Position numbers and translations under genes: made by a program. Below are positions 54,300-63,431 of a stretch of DNA of 64,000 bases, piece by piece; the first letter of the stretch is position 1; each line of letters opens with the position of its first letter. The notes beneath the pieces were generated by a model that saw nothing but the letters and a program-made list of their open reading frames with translations, made no database searches and had not been told where the DNA came from. Where the stretch lies: positions 232,168-296,167 of the forward strand of contig NZ_BMMH01000005.1 in assembly GCF_014645735.1 (NCBI RefSeq). The letters are read 5' to 3'. This DNA comes from Nocardia jinanensis. GTDB lineage: Bacteria; Actinomycetota; Actinomycetes; Mycobacteriales; Mycobacteriaceae.

Positions 54300-55382
54300 A
54301 TGACGTTGCGTGTAGGAGTAATCGGCGTTGGGTGGGGAGCAATGGTTCAGGTACCCGGGATACGCGCCAGCGCCGGATTCGAACCGGTCGCCCTCTGCGC
54401 ACGCACCCGCGAACGCCTCGATCCGGCCGCCGAACGGCTCGGTATCAGCGACACTTCGACCGACTGGGAGAGCTTCGTGGCCCGCGACGATCTCGACGTC
54501 ATCTCCGTCGCCACACCCGCACGGATGCACGCCGATATGGCCCTGGCCGCCTTCGAAGCGGGCAAGGCGGTGCTGTGCGAGAAACCGCTCGCCGCCGATC
54601 TCCCTACCGGCCGGCTGATGGCCGCCGCCGCGGCGAAATCCGCACAGCCCTCGGCATGCTGCTTCGAGAATCGGTGGAACCCGGACTGGCTGGCCGTCGG
54701 CGATACGGTGCGCTCGGGATCGCTCGGCAAGGTGTACGTCGCGCGGGTGAACCGCAGCGCCTCCTACTGGCACCCCTCCCGGCGGCCGCAGGCGCGATGG
54801 ATGTACGACCGGGACCAAGGCGGCGGTTACCTCGCCGGCCTCCTCGTCCACGATCTGGATTTTCTGGTGAGCATGCTGGGCCGCCCGGTGTCGGTCTGCG
54901 CCGAAGTACGCTCCAGCGAGCCCGTGCGTACCTTGCCGGACGGGGAAGTCCTCCAGGTGACCGCCGACGACACCTCGGCCCTGCTGCTCCGATTGGAGTC
55001 CGGAGCGATCGCGATCCTGAGCGTATCGGTCATCGGCCTGTACGCCGACCACTACCGGCTCGAGCTGTTCGGCTCCGAAGGTACCGTCATCGGTGACGGC
55101 ACGCTCCGATCATCGTCTTTCACCTCCGGCTCGACCGGCGACACCTCCCTCACCCCGCTCCCGGACTCCGATCGTGCCCCGGCACACCCCGGCACACTGC
55201 CTGATGGCCTGGCCGGTCATGCCGCTCGCGCGATGGCGCTGATGCTCGACGACTGGCTCCCGGCCTTCGACGGCGGCGTCGGCACCGCACCCTCATTCGA
55301 TGACGGCCTGCTCAGCCTGGCGATCATCGATGCCGCGAATCGCTCGGCCGCCGGCGCCGGATGGGTGGATATCGAAATGTGA
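54300..55382 (+). CDS. Gfo/Idh/MocA-family NAD(P)-dependent oxidoreductase
   Basis: 360 residues. N-terminal Rossmann GVIGVGWGAMVQVPG, ISVATPARMHADMALAAFEAGKAVLCEKPLA with the EKP lysine, then the alpha/beta domain with GGGYLAGLLVHDLDFLVSMLG. The HDLD motif supplies the usual catalytic His region. AGGGAG precedes ATG 54300. The family oxidises sugars or cyclitols, or reduces enone and imine rings; the substrate here is unknown. Convergent with the Zn alcohol dehydrogenase. Confidence 0.87.
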   Translation: MTLRVGVIGVGWGAMVQVPGIRASAGFEPVALCARTRERLDPAAERLGISDTSTDWESFVARDDLDVISVATPARMHADMALAAFEAGKAVLCEKPLAADLPTGRLMAAAAAKSAQPSACCFENRWNPDWLAVGDTVRSGSLGKVYVARVNRSASYWHPSRRPQARWMYDRDQGGGYLAGLLVHDLDFLVSMLGRPVSVCAEVRSSEPVRTLPDGEVLQVTADDTSALLLRLESGAIAILSVSVIGLYADHYRLELFGSEGTVIGDGTLRSSSFTSGSTGDTSLTPLPDSDRAPAHPGTLPDGLAGHAARAMALMLDDWLPAFDGGVGTAPSFDDGLLSLAIIDAANRSAAGAGWVDIEM

Positions 55383-55445
55383 GCCTCCCCGCGGGACCGA
55401 CAACTCGGGCGAGCCCCGGCCGTCTACACCGACCTGTCCACCGAT

Positions 55446-56513
55446 TCAGATCTCGCGAGGGGTGACGAGGATCTTCACCTCGGTCGCACGGCCATCGGCC
55501 AGCAAATGCTCGATTCCCCTGTCCAGCGCGTGGGTGAGAGAGACCCGGCTGCTGATCAAAGCGTCGGGCCGGATCCGGCCATCCACCACGGCGTCCCGCA
55601 CCTCGCGGAAGTCGGCCGCCGTGTACGCGAAACTACCGGTGAGCACCTTCTCCCTGGTGAGGAACGGAACCACATCCAACGGCACATCACCGTGGAAGTT
55701 CGCGACGACGACCGCCGTCCCTGCCGCTGCGAGCGCGTCGATCGCCGGCTGCAGAGTCGCCTTACCCACCCCGGAAGCATCGAACGCCACATCGACACCG
55801 CGCCCGCCCGTTGCTGCCCGTACTGCACCGACCACCTCTTCTTCGCGAGGGTCGATGATCCGGTCGGCACCGAGTCGTAGCGCGAGTTCCTTGCGCGAAG
55901 CGCTCAGCTCAGTGACGAAAACCGTCTCGACGCCGTGTGCCCGCAGCGCGAGGACCAGGGACAAGCCGATCGGGCCCGCACCTACCACCAGCGCGGTGCT
56001 GCGTTGGTTCACCCCGGCGAGTTCGACGGCATGCCATGCGACGGCGAGTGGCTCGATCAACGCGGCCGTCTCCGCGCTGAATCCGGCGGGCAAGACCAGA
56101 GCGTGGTCGGCCGGTACCACCACGGTGTCACTGAATCCACCACCCCAGCCGTTGATACCGATGAAGGCGAAGTTGTCGCACAGATTGGGGCGGCCCGCCA
56201 GGCATTCGGCGCAGGTTCCATCGGCGAAGTTGGGCTGAACCGCCACGAGATCACCGACCGCCACACCGGTCACATCCTCGGCCACCGCGGTGACGTATCC
56301 GGAGAACTCGTGACCCAATGTGTGCGGGCCGGTCTCCCCCATGATCGGGTTCGCGTAGTCGGCCGGTATCGGAGCAGATTCGTACAGCCCCAGATCCGAG
56401 CCACATATCCCGGCCCACTCGACGTGGACCTTGACCGTGCCGGGGCGAAGCTCCGGCTCCGGTATCTCCTCCAGCCGGGCATCGCGTGGTCCGTGAAGGC
56501 GTAATGCACGCAT
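55446..56513 (-). CDS. Zinc-dependent medium-chain alcohol dehydrogenase (butanediol dehydrogenase-like)
   Basis: 355 residues. Catalytic zinc ligands in AGICGSD and TLGHEF, with Glu-containing IEPLAVAWHA. The structural-zinc lobe reads FADGTCAECLAGRPNLC with three Cys, one fewer than usual. NAD-binding VVGAGPIGLSLVLAL. Acts on secondary alcohols or diols. AAGGAAACC precedes ATG 56513. A TetR gene lies directly upstream in the same direction. Confidence 0.88.
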   Translation of the reverse strand: MRALRLHGPRDARLEEIPEPELRPGTVKVHVEWAGICGSDLGLYESAPIPADYANPIMGETGPHTLGHEFSGYVTAVAEDVTGVAVGDLVAVQPNFADGTCAECLAGRPNLCDNFAFIGINGWGGGFSDTVVVPADHALVLPAGFSAETAALIEPLAVAWHAVELAGVNQRSTALVVGAGPIGLSLVLALRAHGVETVFVTELSASRKELALRLGADRIIDPREEEVVGAVRAATGGRGVDVAFDASGVGKATLQPAIDALAAAGTAVVVANFHGDVPLDVVPFLTREKVLTGSFAYTAADFREVRDAVVDGRIRPDALISSRVSLTHALDRGIEHLLADGRATEVKILVTPREI

Positions 56514-56551
56514 AGCAGGTTTCCTTTCCGCTGAGGGCCGGAGACGGGGTC

Positions 56552-57118
56552 TCAGCTGCTCATCAGTGCGCCGATATCGGCCACTGCCAGGTAGTCACGA
56601 AGACAATCGGGAGTGCTGTCCGATTCGGCAAGATCGAGGGTGGCACGCCGTAGCAGACCCGTGACCAGTACCACTGCCACAGTGGTCCGGATATCCGAGA
56701 CGCCCAGGCCCAGCCGCTCCGCGACCGGCCGGCGCAGAATCGCTTCGGCGTCGTCGAACGACTGCGACAGCACCGCGCGCATCGCAGGTGAGGCTTGCAG
56801 GATCGGGACGAGTTTTCTCGTACGGTCCAGCACTGGACCGCCGGCCGATGCGTGGAACGCCGCGACCAACGCTTCGTCGAACGATTCGTCCGGCGGATGC
56901 GCGGCGAGGACTTCGGCCAGTACTTCCAGTCCGTGCCGGAGCACCGGCACGACGGCCGTTTCCTTTGTCGGAAAGTATCGGTGAAAGGTCCGCCGTGAGA
57001 TGCCGGCGCAGCGAGCCAGCGTCTCGACCGCAACGTCCGGGCCGCCATGCTCGAGGTAGACGGCCACACACGCCTCCGACGCCTCCAGCGGCGTCAAATA
57101 CCTGGTCGGAGCTGGCAT
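56552..57118 (-). CDS. TetR-family regulator
   Basis: 188 residues. HTH: VAVYLEHGGPDVAVETLARCAG, ISRRTFHRYFPTKETAV. A perfect 10-bp inverted repeat lies 18 bases upstream of its start codon (57136-57156), so it is very likely autoregulated and controls the alcohol dehydrogenase that follows 38 bases after its stop. Confidence 0.87.
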   Translation of the reverse strand: MPAPTRYLTPLEASEACVAVYLEHGGPDVAVETLARCAGISRRTFHRYFPTKETAVVPVLRHGLEVLAEVLAAHPPDESFDEALVAAFHASAGGPVLDRTRKLVPILQASPAMRAVLSQSFDDAEAILRRPVAERLGLGVSDIRTTVAVVLVTGLLRRATLDLAESDSTPDCLRDYLAVADIGALMSS

Positions 57119-57135
57119 GACGCCAACCTATCATC

Positions 57136-57156
57136 TGTTGTCACATTGTGACAACA
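57136..57156. promoter_or_regulatory. TetR operator: 10-bp perfect inverted repeat
   Basis: TGTTGTCACA (57136-57145) and TGTGACAACA (57147-57156) form a perfect palindrome around one central base. Position just upstream of the TetR start codon suits an autoregulatory operator. It could also influence DoxX on the far side only weakly, since that gene reads toward it. Confidence 0.75.
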
Positions 57157-57277
57157 AGGTCGTCGCCACCGCGCCCCGCACACACGAGGTGTCACCCACA
57201 TAGCGAATGCCCCTGCGCGAACCACGTCGCCATACGGATCCATTGCATTCAGCGTGAGCTATCGACCACAGCGGGCC

Positions 57278-57799
57278 TCAGTTCTCGACCGCGGCCTCCC
57301 GTGGCGGACGATAGAACAGCAGCAGCTGGGCGAGCCCGGCCGCGATACCGCCGACAACTGCGATCAGCCCGCCCGGCAGGCCGGCCAGCGTATCGTCCAG
57401 CCCCAGAAGGTGGTCCACCGAGATCCGGCCGGGCCCGGTAATGGCCACCGATACGCCGAGCACCGCGAGAATCAGGTTGTACTCCCATCCGGAATTCACA
57501 CTGAAAAAGCCGTTTTCGCGGTGCACCGTGTAGGCCGCGACCAGCATCAGCGCCACGAACGCGGCACCGGCGAACGGTGTGAGCAACCCGAGCGCGAGGA
57601 ACACCCCCGCGATCATCTCGAAAGAGGCGGCCGCCAATGCATGCACGCGGCCCGGCCGCATGCCCATACTGTCGAACCAGCGAGCCGTCCCGGCGAGCCG
57701 GCCACCGGAGAAGAACTTCTGGTAGCCGTGCGCGGCCATGGTCAGGCCACCCACGACCCGCAATAGTCCTACGCCGGCATCGAGCGCTGTCAGATCCAC
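57278..57799 (-). CDS. DoxX-family membrane protein
   Basis: 173 residues from GTG 57799 (AGGAAG upstream). Four to five transmembrane helices, with LLRVVGGLTMAAHGYQKFF and GGRLAGTARWFDSMGM typical of the DoxX family, and a short basic C-terminus. DoxX-like proteins are linked to redox or thiol homeostasis in actinobacteria. It precedes the TetR gene on the same strand across a 159-base gap. Confidence 0.85.
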   Translation of the reverse strand: MDLTALDAGVGLLRVVGGLTMAAHGYQKFFSGGRLAGTARWFDSMGMRPGRVHALAAASFEMIAGVFLALGLLTPFAGAAFVALMLVAAYTVHRENGFFSVNSGWEYNLILAVLGVSVAITGPGRISVDHLLGLDDTLAGLPGGLIAVVGGIAAGLAQLLLFYRPPREAAVEN

Positions 57800-58205
57800 G
57801 GTTGATCAACTTCCTGTCTGGGGGTATCAGAACGATGTGCCCTGCTCGTTGTCGCAGCCAGAGCACCCTCCGCTCGACGGACCGAGCAGGTGCAGAATCG
57901 ACCGGCCACCAGGTGCCGGTGGTCGGTGGCCGGGCCGCACCAGCAGGTGGGCCCCACCGCATGGCCGAGGCCGGCACCGGTCCGACGAGCGCCGTTGGAC
58001 CCCTCGAGCAAAGCCGCACCACATAACAGGGTAATAATCTATCTTATTGAACACTGAGGCATCCACCCCACCACAAGCACTCCCGTACGGGAACTCTCGT
58101 ACCCCCATCGCCGAGCATGCATCCAGAACTTCGGACAGAGCTGCCATATCAGCGATATTATTGAACCTGTTTGACCGCGACCATCGACACAGAAAACGGC
58201 CCCGC
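57800..58205. other. 406-base intergenic region
   Basis: Divergent region between DoxX (-) and the FadD3-like ligase (+). It includes an AT-rich element at 58030-58051 whose minus strand reads GATAGATTATTACC, nearly the same as 11036-11050. No coding sequence could be supported. Confidence 0.45.
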
Positions 58206-59789
58206 ATGACACGGCATGACCTGGAACTAGTCAGTATTCCCCGGATGGTTCTCATCAGCGCGGAGAAATTCGGGACCGCGGAGGCCGTCGTCGACCTCGA
58301 ACTCGGCCTCCGATGGAATTTCCACGACGTCGCCGACCGGATGCTCGAAGCCGTCCGCGCGGCGGTCGCTTTCGGTATCGAGCCCGGGGACCGCGTAGCG
58401 GTCTGGGCACCGAACAGCGCGAACTGGATCGTGGCCGCGCTCGGTGTACTCGGCGCCGGCGGGGTCCTGGTTCCGATGAACACCCGCTTCAAGGGCTCCG
58501 AAGCCGCCTACATCCTACGCCGCAGCGGCGCCAAGGCCGTCTTCACCGTCCCCGAGTTCGTCGGCAACGATTACGTGGCGATGCTCCGGGCCGAAGACGT
58601 CGACGTGCCGGTGGTCCTCATGAATACCGCAGCACCGGAGGGAATCACGAACTGGCCGGAATTCCTGGCCCGCGGTGCCTCCGTCACCGAGGACTCCGCT
58701 CGCGCGCGAATCGCCGCAGTCACGGCCGACGATCTGTCCGACATCATGTTCACCTCCGGGACAACGGGTGCGCCCAAGGGCGTGATGCTCACTCACGGCC
58801 AGTCCCTGCGGATGTACGGGTACCTGAGCGAGATATTCACCTTCGCTCCTGGTGACCGGTACTTGATCATCCCCCCGTTCTTCCACACCTTCGGCTACAA
58901 GGCGGGGTGGATGTCGTGTCTGCTGCGGGGCGTGTGCGCCATACCGCAGCCGGTTTTCGATACCGATGTGGTGTTCCAGCGTCTTGTCGACGAACGGGTG
59001 ACAATTCTGCTCGGCCCGCCGACGCTCTTCCTGGACGTCATCCGCAATCCCCGCCGCGGCGAGTTCGATCTGTCGCACCTGCGTGTAGCCGTTCCCGCCG
59101 CCGCGAATGTGCCCGAATCGCTGTACTACCAGCTGCGCGATGAGCTCGGGTTCGATGTAGTGCTCTCCGCCTACGGGCTGACGGAATCCTCCTCGGTGAT
59201 CACCACTGCCGAGATCACGGACGCGCTGGACGATATCGCGAACTCGGTCGGCCGGGCCGCCCGTGATGTCGAGATCAAACTCGTCGACACCGACGGCGCA
59301 GAAGTGGCGTCCGGCGAACCCGGCGAAGTGCTGGTCCGCGGGTTCAACGTCACACGCGGTTACTGGGATGATCCGGAGGCCACCGCGGCGGCGATAGACT
59401 CCGACGGCTGGCTGCACTCCGGAGATATCGGAGTGCTGAACGATCGAGGCTATCTCAAGATAGTGGACCGCAAGAAGGATATGGTCATCGTCGGCGGCTT
59501 CAACGTGTATCCGGCCGAGATCGAAAAGGTTCTGCGGCAACACGAAAACATCGTCGACGTCGCCGTAATCGGCGTCCCCGACGAGCGTATGGGCGAGGTC
59601 GGGGCAGCCTTCGTGCTCGCGGAGAATCTCACCGAACAGCAACTGATCGAATGGGCGAGGGAACGACTGGCCAATTTCAAGGTGCCCCGCCATATCGTGT
59701 TCGTCGACGATCTCCCACGCAACGCGAGCATGAAGGTCATCAAGCCACAGCTGCGCGCACAGTGGAATTCACTCCAGCCCAGCCCGTAA
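58206..59789 (+). CDS. FadD3-like AMP-dependent acyl-CoA ligase
   Basis: 527 residues. Motifs FTSGTTGAPKGVMLTHG, PPFFHTFGYKAGW, YGLTESSSV, GWLHSGDIG, DRKKDMVIVGGFNVYPAEIE and catalytic Lys near the end (PRNASMKVIK). The overall pattern is that of FadD3, which activates the propanoate chain left after steroid A/B-ring removal (HIP). That substrate is only suggested. ATG 58206 aligns with family starts, although the ribosome site is weak. Confidence 0.85.
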   Translation: MTRHDLELVSIPRMVLISAEKFGTAEAVVDLELGLRWNFHDVADRMLEAVRAAVAFGIEPGDRVAVWAPNSANWIVAALGVLGAGGVLVPMNTRFKGSEAAYILRRSGAKAVFTVPEFVGNDYVAMLRAEDVDVPVVLMNTAAPEGITNWPEFLARGASVTEDSARARIAAVTADDLSDIMFTSGTTGAPKGVMLTHGQSLRMYGYLSEIFTFAPGDRYLIIPPFFHTFGYKAGWMSCLLRGVCAIPQPVFDTDVVFQRLVDERVTILLGPPTLFLDVIRNPRRGEFDLSHLRVAVPAAANVPESLYYQLRDELGFDVVLSAYGLTESSSVITTAEITDALDDIANSVGRAARDVEIKLVDTDGAEVASGEPGEVLVRGFNVTRGYWDDPEATAAAIDSDGWLHSGDIGVLNDRGYLKIVDRKKDMVIVGGFNVYPAEIEKVLRQHENIVDVAVIGVPDERMGEVGAAFVLAENLTEQQLIEWARERLANFKVPRHIVFVDDLPRNASMKVIKPQLRAQWNSLQPSP

Positions 59790-59802
59790 GGCGATGGCGG
59801 TG

Positions 59803-59854
59803 AGCGGCCCCGACGATATTCCGCGCCGATACCGTACAAGTTCACGGGGCCGCT
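59803..59854. terminator. Possible hairpin terminator with a long loop
   Basis: 10-bp inverted repeat AGCGGCCCCG (59803-59812) and CGGGGCCGCT (59845-59854) with a 32-base loop in the 124-base gap between the convergent ligase and enoyl-CoA hydratase genes. The long loop makes it a weak candidate. Confidence 0.35.
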
Positions 59855-59913
59855 TCGACATCACCGGTGCCGGATCACCGCAGACGAGCGGTGATGGCAC
59901 AAGCGGACAGCAG

Positions 59914-60711
59914 TCAAGACATTTCCTTCCCTTGCGCCGCCTTCATCTCTTCCAGGCCCACCATCGCGGGATACTGCACGGCACTGAACCAGTGCCCGTG
60001 ACCCGTCGCGTGGATATCGAAAACGGATTGCAGGGCGGTCTGAAAGCCCTGCACATCGAGGGTCTGGTTGACCGCGCGTTTGGCCTGGCGCAGTGCCCAG
60101 GGATGTTTCTGCGCGATCCGGTGCGCCAACGCGAGGCTCTCGTCTACCAGTGCGTCCAAGGGGACAACCCGATTCACCATGCCGAGCCGCTCGGCCGTTT
60201 CGGCCGAGATCCGGTCTCCGGTGAACAGCAGTTCCTTGGCCTTGCGAGCGCCGAGTTCCCAGGTATGACCGTGGTATTCGACTCCCCCGATACCCATGTT
60301 CACCACCGGATCGGAGAAATAGGCATTATCGGCCGCGATGATGATATCGCAGGGCCAGCACACCATGAGTCCGGCAGCAATACACGCACCTTGCACCGCG
60401 GCGATACTCGGTTTCGGCGAATTCCTCCATTTGAGTGAATAACCGATGTAGCGTTCGGCTTCATTGGCGTACATTTCCGCCAGGTCCTTCGCTACGGGAT
60501 CCTCGCCCCGGAGGTCGTGCCCGGCCGAGAAATGCTTTCCGTTGGCGTTGACCAGGATGACGCGGATTCCGGAATCTCGATCGGCCTCGGTCCACGCTGC
60601 GTCGAGCTCGTCCAGGAAAGAGAATGACTGCGCATTCGCAGCCTCTGGCCTGTTGAGCGTGATAACGGCGACCGGCCCGTCGGTCCGGTACAGAATCTGA
60701 TTTTCAGGCAC
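59914..60711 (-). CDS. Enoyl-CoA hydratase/isomerase (crotonase family)
   Basis: 265 residues from GTG 60711 with AAGGAGGGG upstream. VAVITLNRPEAANA, HFSAGHDLRG (oxyanion hole) and AAVQGACIAAG are family signatures. The segment carrying the second catalytic Glu reads GIGGVEYHGHTWELGARKAKEL, with E present. Hydrates or isomerises an enoyl-CoA in beta-oxidation. An AT-rich element with inverted repeats lies about 190 bases upstream (60893-60921). Confidence 0.88.
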   Translation of the reverse strand: MPENQILYRTDGPVAVITLNRPEAANAQSFSFLDELDAAWTEADRDSGIRVILVNANGKHFSAGHDLRGEDPVAKDLAEMYANEAERYIGYSLKWRNSPKPSIAAVQGACIAAGLMVCWPCDIIIAADNAYFSDPVVNMGIGGVEYHGHTWELGARKAKELLFTGDRISAETAERLGMVNRVVPLDALVDESLALAHRIAQKHPWALRQAKRAVNQTLDVQGFQTALQSVFDIHATGHGHWFSAVQYPAMVGLEEMKAAQGKEMS

Positions 60712-61183
60712 GTGGGCCCCTCCTTCTCAACGGCCGGCGAGCGAAGGCTCGGCGGACGAGATCGTCATCCGATCGGTTCCCGCCAGGCCGGTGGACGCCC
60801 GAGCCCGGACCGGTGCAGCAGGGCGCGGCGCCGGCGCTGCCGTTCTCGATGCCGGCAAATCGACTACTATCGATCAATCCGTCGGGTCAAATCTCATAAT
60901 GAGTTAGATTATAGAACCTAATTCGACCTGTCAACGATGACTGACGAACCTCCACTACCGCACCTCGGCCGGCGACGGGCCATTGCCCCGACCTGGATCA
61001 AGCCGAGATGAAGCGGACCCGAGTCCCTCGACGGGATTTGTCGAAATCTCGCAACCAGCTGTCGCGGTACTCACCGGCCCCGACGATAGGACTCGGCACC
61101 ACCGTGGGCGGCATCGCCGGCCTCATCCGCGGGTACCCGAACCGGTCTCTCGTTCACGGGAGCCGCGAACCGGCCAGGAGCAC
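60712..61183. other. 472-base intergenic region
   Basis: Holds the putative control region of the hydratase gene: CTCATAATGAG (60893-60903) and TTAGATTATAGAACCTAA (60904-60921). The part from 60940 to 61183 has no recognisable gene. Confidence 0.45.
60893..60921. promoter_or_regulatory. Two adjacent inverted repeats upstream of the hydratase
   Basis: CTCATAATGAG (5-bp arms around A) is followed directly by TTAG-N10-CTAA. The second resembles the element at 11038-11052 (TAGATTAT...AACCTA). About 190 bases from the start codon. Confidence 0.45.
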
Positions 61184-61945
61184 TCAAGGGAGCACATCCA
61201 GAACGGTTTCACCAGGATCGCCGATCATGAACTCGCTCACCTGGATCAGGTGACGCCGCCAGAACGTGACTGCCTTTTCGGCATCCTTCGCCCGGATCAA
61301 CTCGATGAGCTTGGCATGAGAACGCTGAGCCGCCCGGCATTTCGCCAGATGCTCCGGCTCGCCCCGGTGTTCCCGCAGAACCTTCTCGTTATGGCATTCG
61401 ATGATCGAGAACAAGATATCGAGCATGACCATCATCGTCTCGTTACCGGCCAGTTCCGCCAGCAACCGGTGGAACTCGAGATCATGTCGACGTCCGTAGG
61501 CCTCGGGATCGTCGAGCAACTGCTCGCCCTCGGCCAGCATCGCCTCCAGCCTGCCGAGCCCGGTGGCGGTACGTTTCCGCGCGACCACCGCAACGGCCGA
61601 GGTCTCCACCGTCATCCGGGCCTCGTAGACGTCTGCCAGCGTTGTCCCCTTGTACTGCAACAAGGTCCCGACGTATCGGCCCGCCGTTCCGGTATCGGGG
61701 AGCATGACCCGCGCACCCCCGCGCGCCCCGCGCCGGACGATGATGATCCGCTCCGACTCGAGGATACGGAAGGCTTCGCGCAGTGTCGGACGCGAGATGC
61801 CGTAGCGCTCCATGAGGGCAGCTTCGGAGGGCAGGGCGTCGCCCACCTTCAGCTCACCGGTCACGATCTGGCGACGCAGATGCGCGGCGACCATCTCACC
61901 GGCCTTGGGCACCCGGACGATGGTCGAATCGGGCATCGCAGTCAT
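61184..61945 (-). CDS. GntR-family regulator, FadR/FCD type (twin 1)
   Basis: 253 residues. Winged HTH: AGEMVAAHLRRQIVTGELKVGD, PSEAALMERYGISRPTLREAFR, ILESERIIIVRRGARGG. The FCD effector domain contains ARMTVETSAVAVVA, DLEFHRLLAELAGN and a metal-site-like H in SHAKLIELI. Strongly similar along its length to the divergent neighbour at 62182, including the C-terminal GDPGETVLDVL. GGAGGGGACGT precedes ATG 61945. Confidence 0.9.
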   Translation of the reverse strand: MTAMPDSTIVRVPKAGEMVAAHLRRQIVTGELKVGDALPSEAALMERYGISRPTLREAFRILESERIIIVRRGARGGARVMLPDTGTAGRYVGTLLQYKGTTLADVYEARMTVETSAVAVVARKRTATGLGRLEAMLAEGEQLLDDPEAYGRRHDLEFHRLLAELAGNETMMVMLDILFSIIECHNEKVLREHRGEPEHLAKCRAAQRSHAKLIELIRAKDAEKAVTFWRRHLIQVSEFMIGDPGETVLDVLP

Positions 61946-62141
61946 ACGTCCCCTCCGTCGATAGAAACAGTCGCCCCATGCTATCGGATGCCGCCGACCA
62001 GCGGTCCGTAGCTCCCCACGGCAGAGGAGTGAATCAGCTATTTTATCCTATGATATGCGTCGCGCCGATGCTGAACTTCGCGGCGAAGCCGGGCATTCGC
62101 ACGATGCGTAAGGACGCGCACACAGCCGGTAGGAAGAAGCA

Positions 62142-62162
62142 ATAGTATGATCAGTCGACTAT
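62142..62162. promoter_or_regulatory. Inverted repeat ATAGT-N11-ACTAT, candidate GntR operator
   Basis: Perfect 5-bp arms (62142-62146 and 62158-62162), 20 bases before the twin 2 start codon. The same architecture, TAAGT-N11-ACTTA, occurs at 63403-63423 before the next gene, and 12 of the 17 central positions agree. Confidence 0.55.
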
Positions 62163-62181
62163 AACCAGAAAGGGTTCCTCC

Positions 62182-62946
62182 ATGCCCGCAATACCGGTCT
62201 CGGCCACGATCAGGGTACCGAAAGCCGGAGAAATGGTAGCGGCGCAGCTACGCCGGCAGATCGTGACCGGCGCACTGAAGGAGGGCGACGCCCTGCCCCC
62301 CGAATCGGTCCTGATGGAACGCTATGGCGTTTCGCGCCCGACACTTCGTGAAGCCTTTCGCATTCTCGAATCCGAACGCATCATCCAGGTGAAGCGCGGC
62401 GCGCGCGGTGGTGCACGGGTCATGCTTCCCGATTCCGGAACAGCGGGCCGGTATGTCGGGACTCTGCTCCAATTCCGTAACACGCCCCTGGCCGACGTTT
62501 ACCAGGCGCGCACCAATTTGGAAACAGCCGCGGTCGCCGGCCTGGCCCGGAAACGAACCGCTGCGGATATTCGCGAGCTGAAAAAGGCGGTCACCGAAGG
62601 TGAATTACTGCTGGAAGACGCGGGCGCCTTCACCGAGCACGACGTCCGATTTCACCGGTTGCTGCTACAGCTGGCCGGAAACCAGACAGTTTCGGTCCTG
62701 CTGGATGTCCTGTTCTCGATGATCGAGAGCCACAACAGCAAGGTCCTGCAGCGGAGTCGGAACACGGAGACCTCGCTGGCGATGTGCCGCTCGGCGCAGC
62801 GCGCTCATATCAGGCTCGTCGAACTGATCCGCGACAAGGATGCTTCCGCGTCGGCTGCCTTCTGGCACCAGCACCTCACCCAGGTCGCCGATTTCATGAT
62901 CGCCGACCCCGGCGCCGGCGAAACGGTGCTCGACGTCCTGTCCTGA
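62182..62946 (+). CDS. GntR-family regulator, FadR/FCD type (twin 2)
   Basis: 254 residues, a paralogue of the divergently encoded 61184-61945 protein: same KAGEMVAA, RRQIVTG, RYGVSRPTLREAFRILESERII, RGARGGARVMLPD, GTAGRYVGTLLQ and GETVLDVLS. Differences concentrate in the effector domain (for example QARTNLETAAVAGLARK against EARMTVETSAVAVVARK). Probably an inverted duplication with diverged ligand binding. AGAAAGGG precedes ATG 62182. Confidence 0.9.
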   Translation: MPAIPVSATIRVPKAGEMVAAQLRRQIVTGALKEGDALPPESVLMERYGVSRPTLREAFRILESERIIQVKRGARGGARVMLPDSGTAGRYVGTLLQFRNTPLADVYQARTNLETAAVAGLARKRTAADIRELKKAVTEGELLLEDAGAFTEHDVRFHRLLLQLAGNQTVSVLLDVLFSMIESHNSKVLQRSRNTETSLAMCRSAQRAHIRLVELIRDKDASASAAFWHQHLTQVADFMIADPGAGETVLDVLS

Positions 62947-63218
62947 TCCAGGCGACGCCCACAGGGCCAGCAGCCGGACGCCGCGACCCCGCCTGAATCG
63001 AAAGCTCGTGTTCGGCCGCCGAGCTCGCCGCCACCTCTCCGTCGCCGGATTCGCCGAGGGACGGGATGAATACCGCTACTCCCACGGCAGCCAGTGCCGC
63101 CGCGGCAACACCGTAGACGAGCTGGATACCGGCCAGGGACGCGCGACAGGACGGGCATCGCCACCGCGGCGGCCGAGCCCGCCGGTAACTCCACCCTCCG
63201 CACGACGTTTGCCGCACC
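62947..63218 (-). pseudogene. Possible relic of a major facilitator transporter C-terminus
   Basis: Minus-strand frames join GAANVVRRVELPAGSAAAVA (from about 63218) to AGIQLVYGVAAAALAAVGVA then VFIPSLGE (to about 63050) after a frameshift. The order resembles the last helices of DHA2-type MFS proteins (GxxNxxRxxGGAxGxAV, then a final hydrophobic helix). No intact transporter is present. The remaining bases to 63402 hold nothing clear. Confidence 0.28.
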
Positions 63219-63402
63219 CCACCGGCGACGCGAACTGCGCTCGCGACCGAATGCCCGGTCGATGACCACGGTAGGTGCCGCACGGCGCGAAATCAGCCCT
63301 CCGAGGGGCGAACCGGTTGATCCCCGCGGACAGCATCTCGCCGGGGACCACATCGCGGTCCGCGAAGATCGCACCGGCGGGCGCGTCGAATCACCAACGC
63401 AT

Positions 63403-63423
63403 TAAGTATAATAAACTGACTTA
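63403..63423. promoter_or_regulatory. Inverted repeat TAAGT-N11-ACTTA, candidate GntR operator
   Basis: Perfect 5-bp arms (63403-63407 and 63419-63423), 42 bases before the flavoprotein start codon. It matches the architecture and much of the sequence of the repeat at 62142-62162, linking this gene to the GntR twins. Confidence 0.5.
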
Positions 63424-63431
63424 TTGCTTGA

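Noticed and set aside
60983..62011. Plus-strand frame opposite GntR twin 1
   Set aside because: Low-complexity Arg/His-rich translation; the minus-strand GntR protein is clear.
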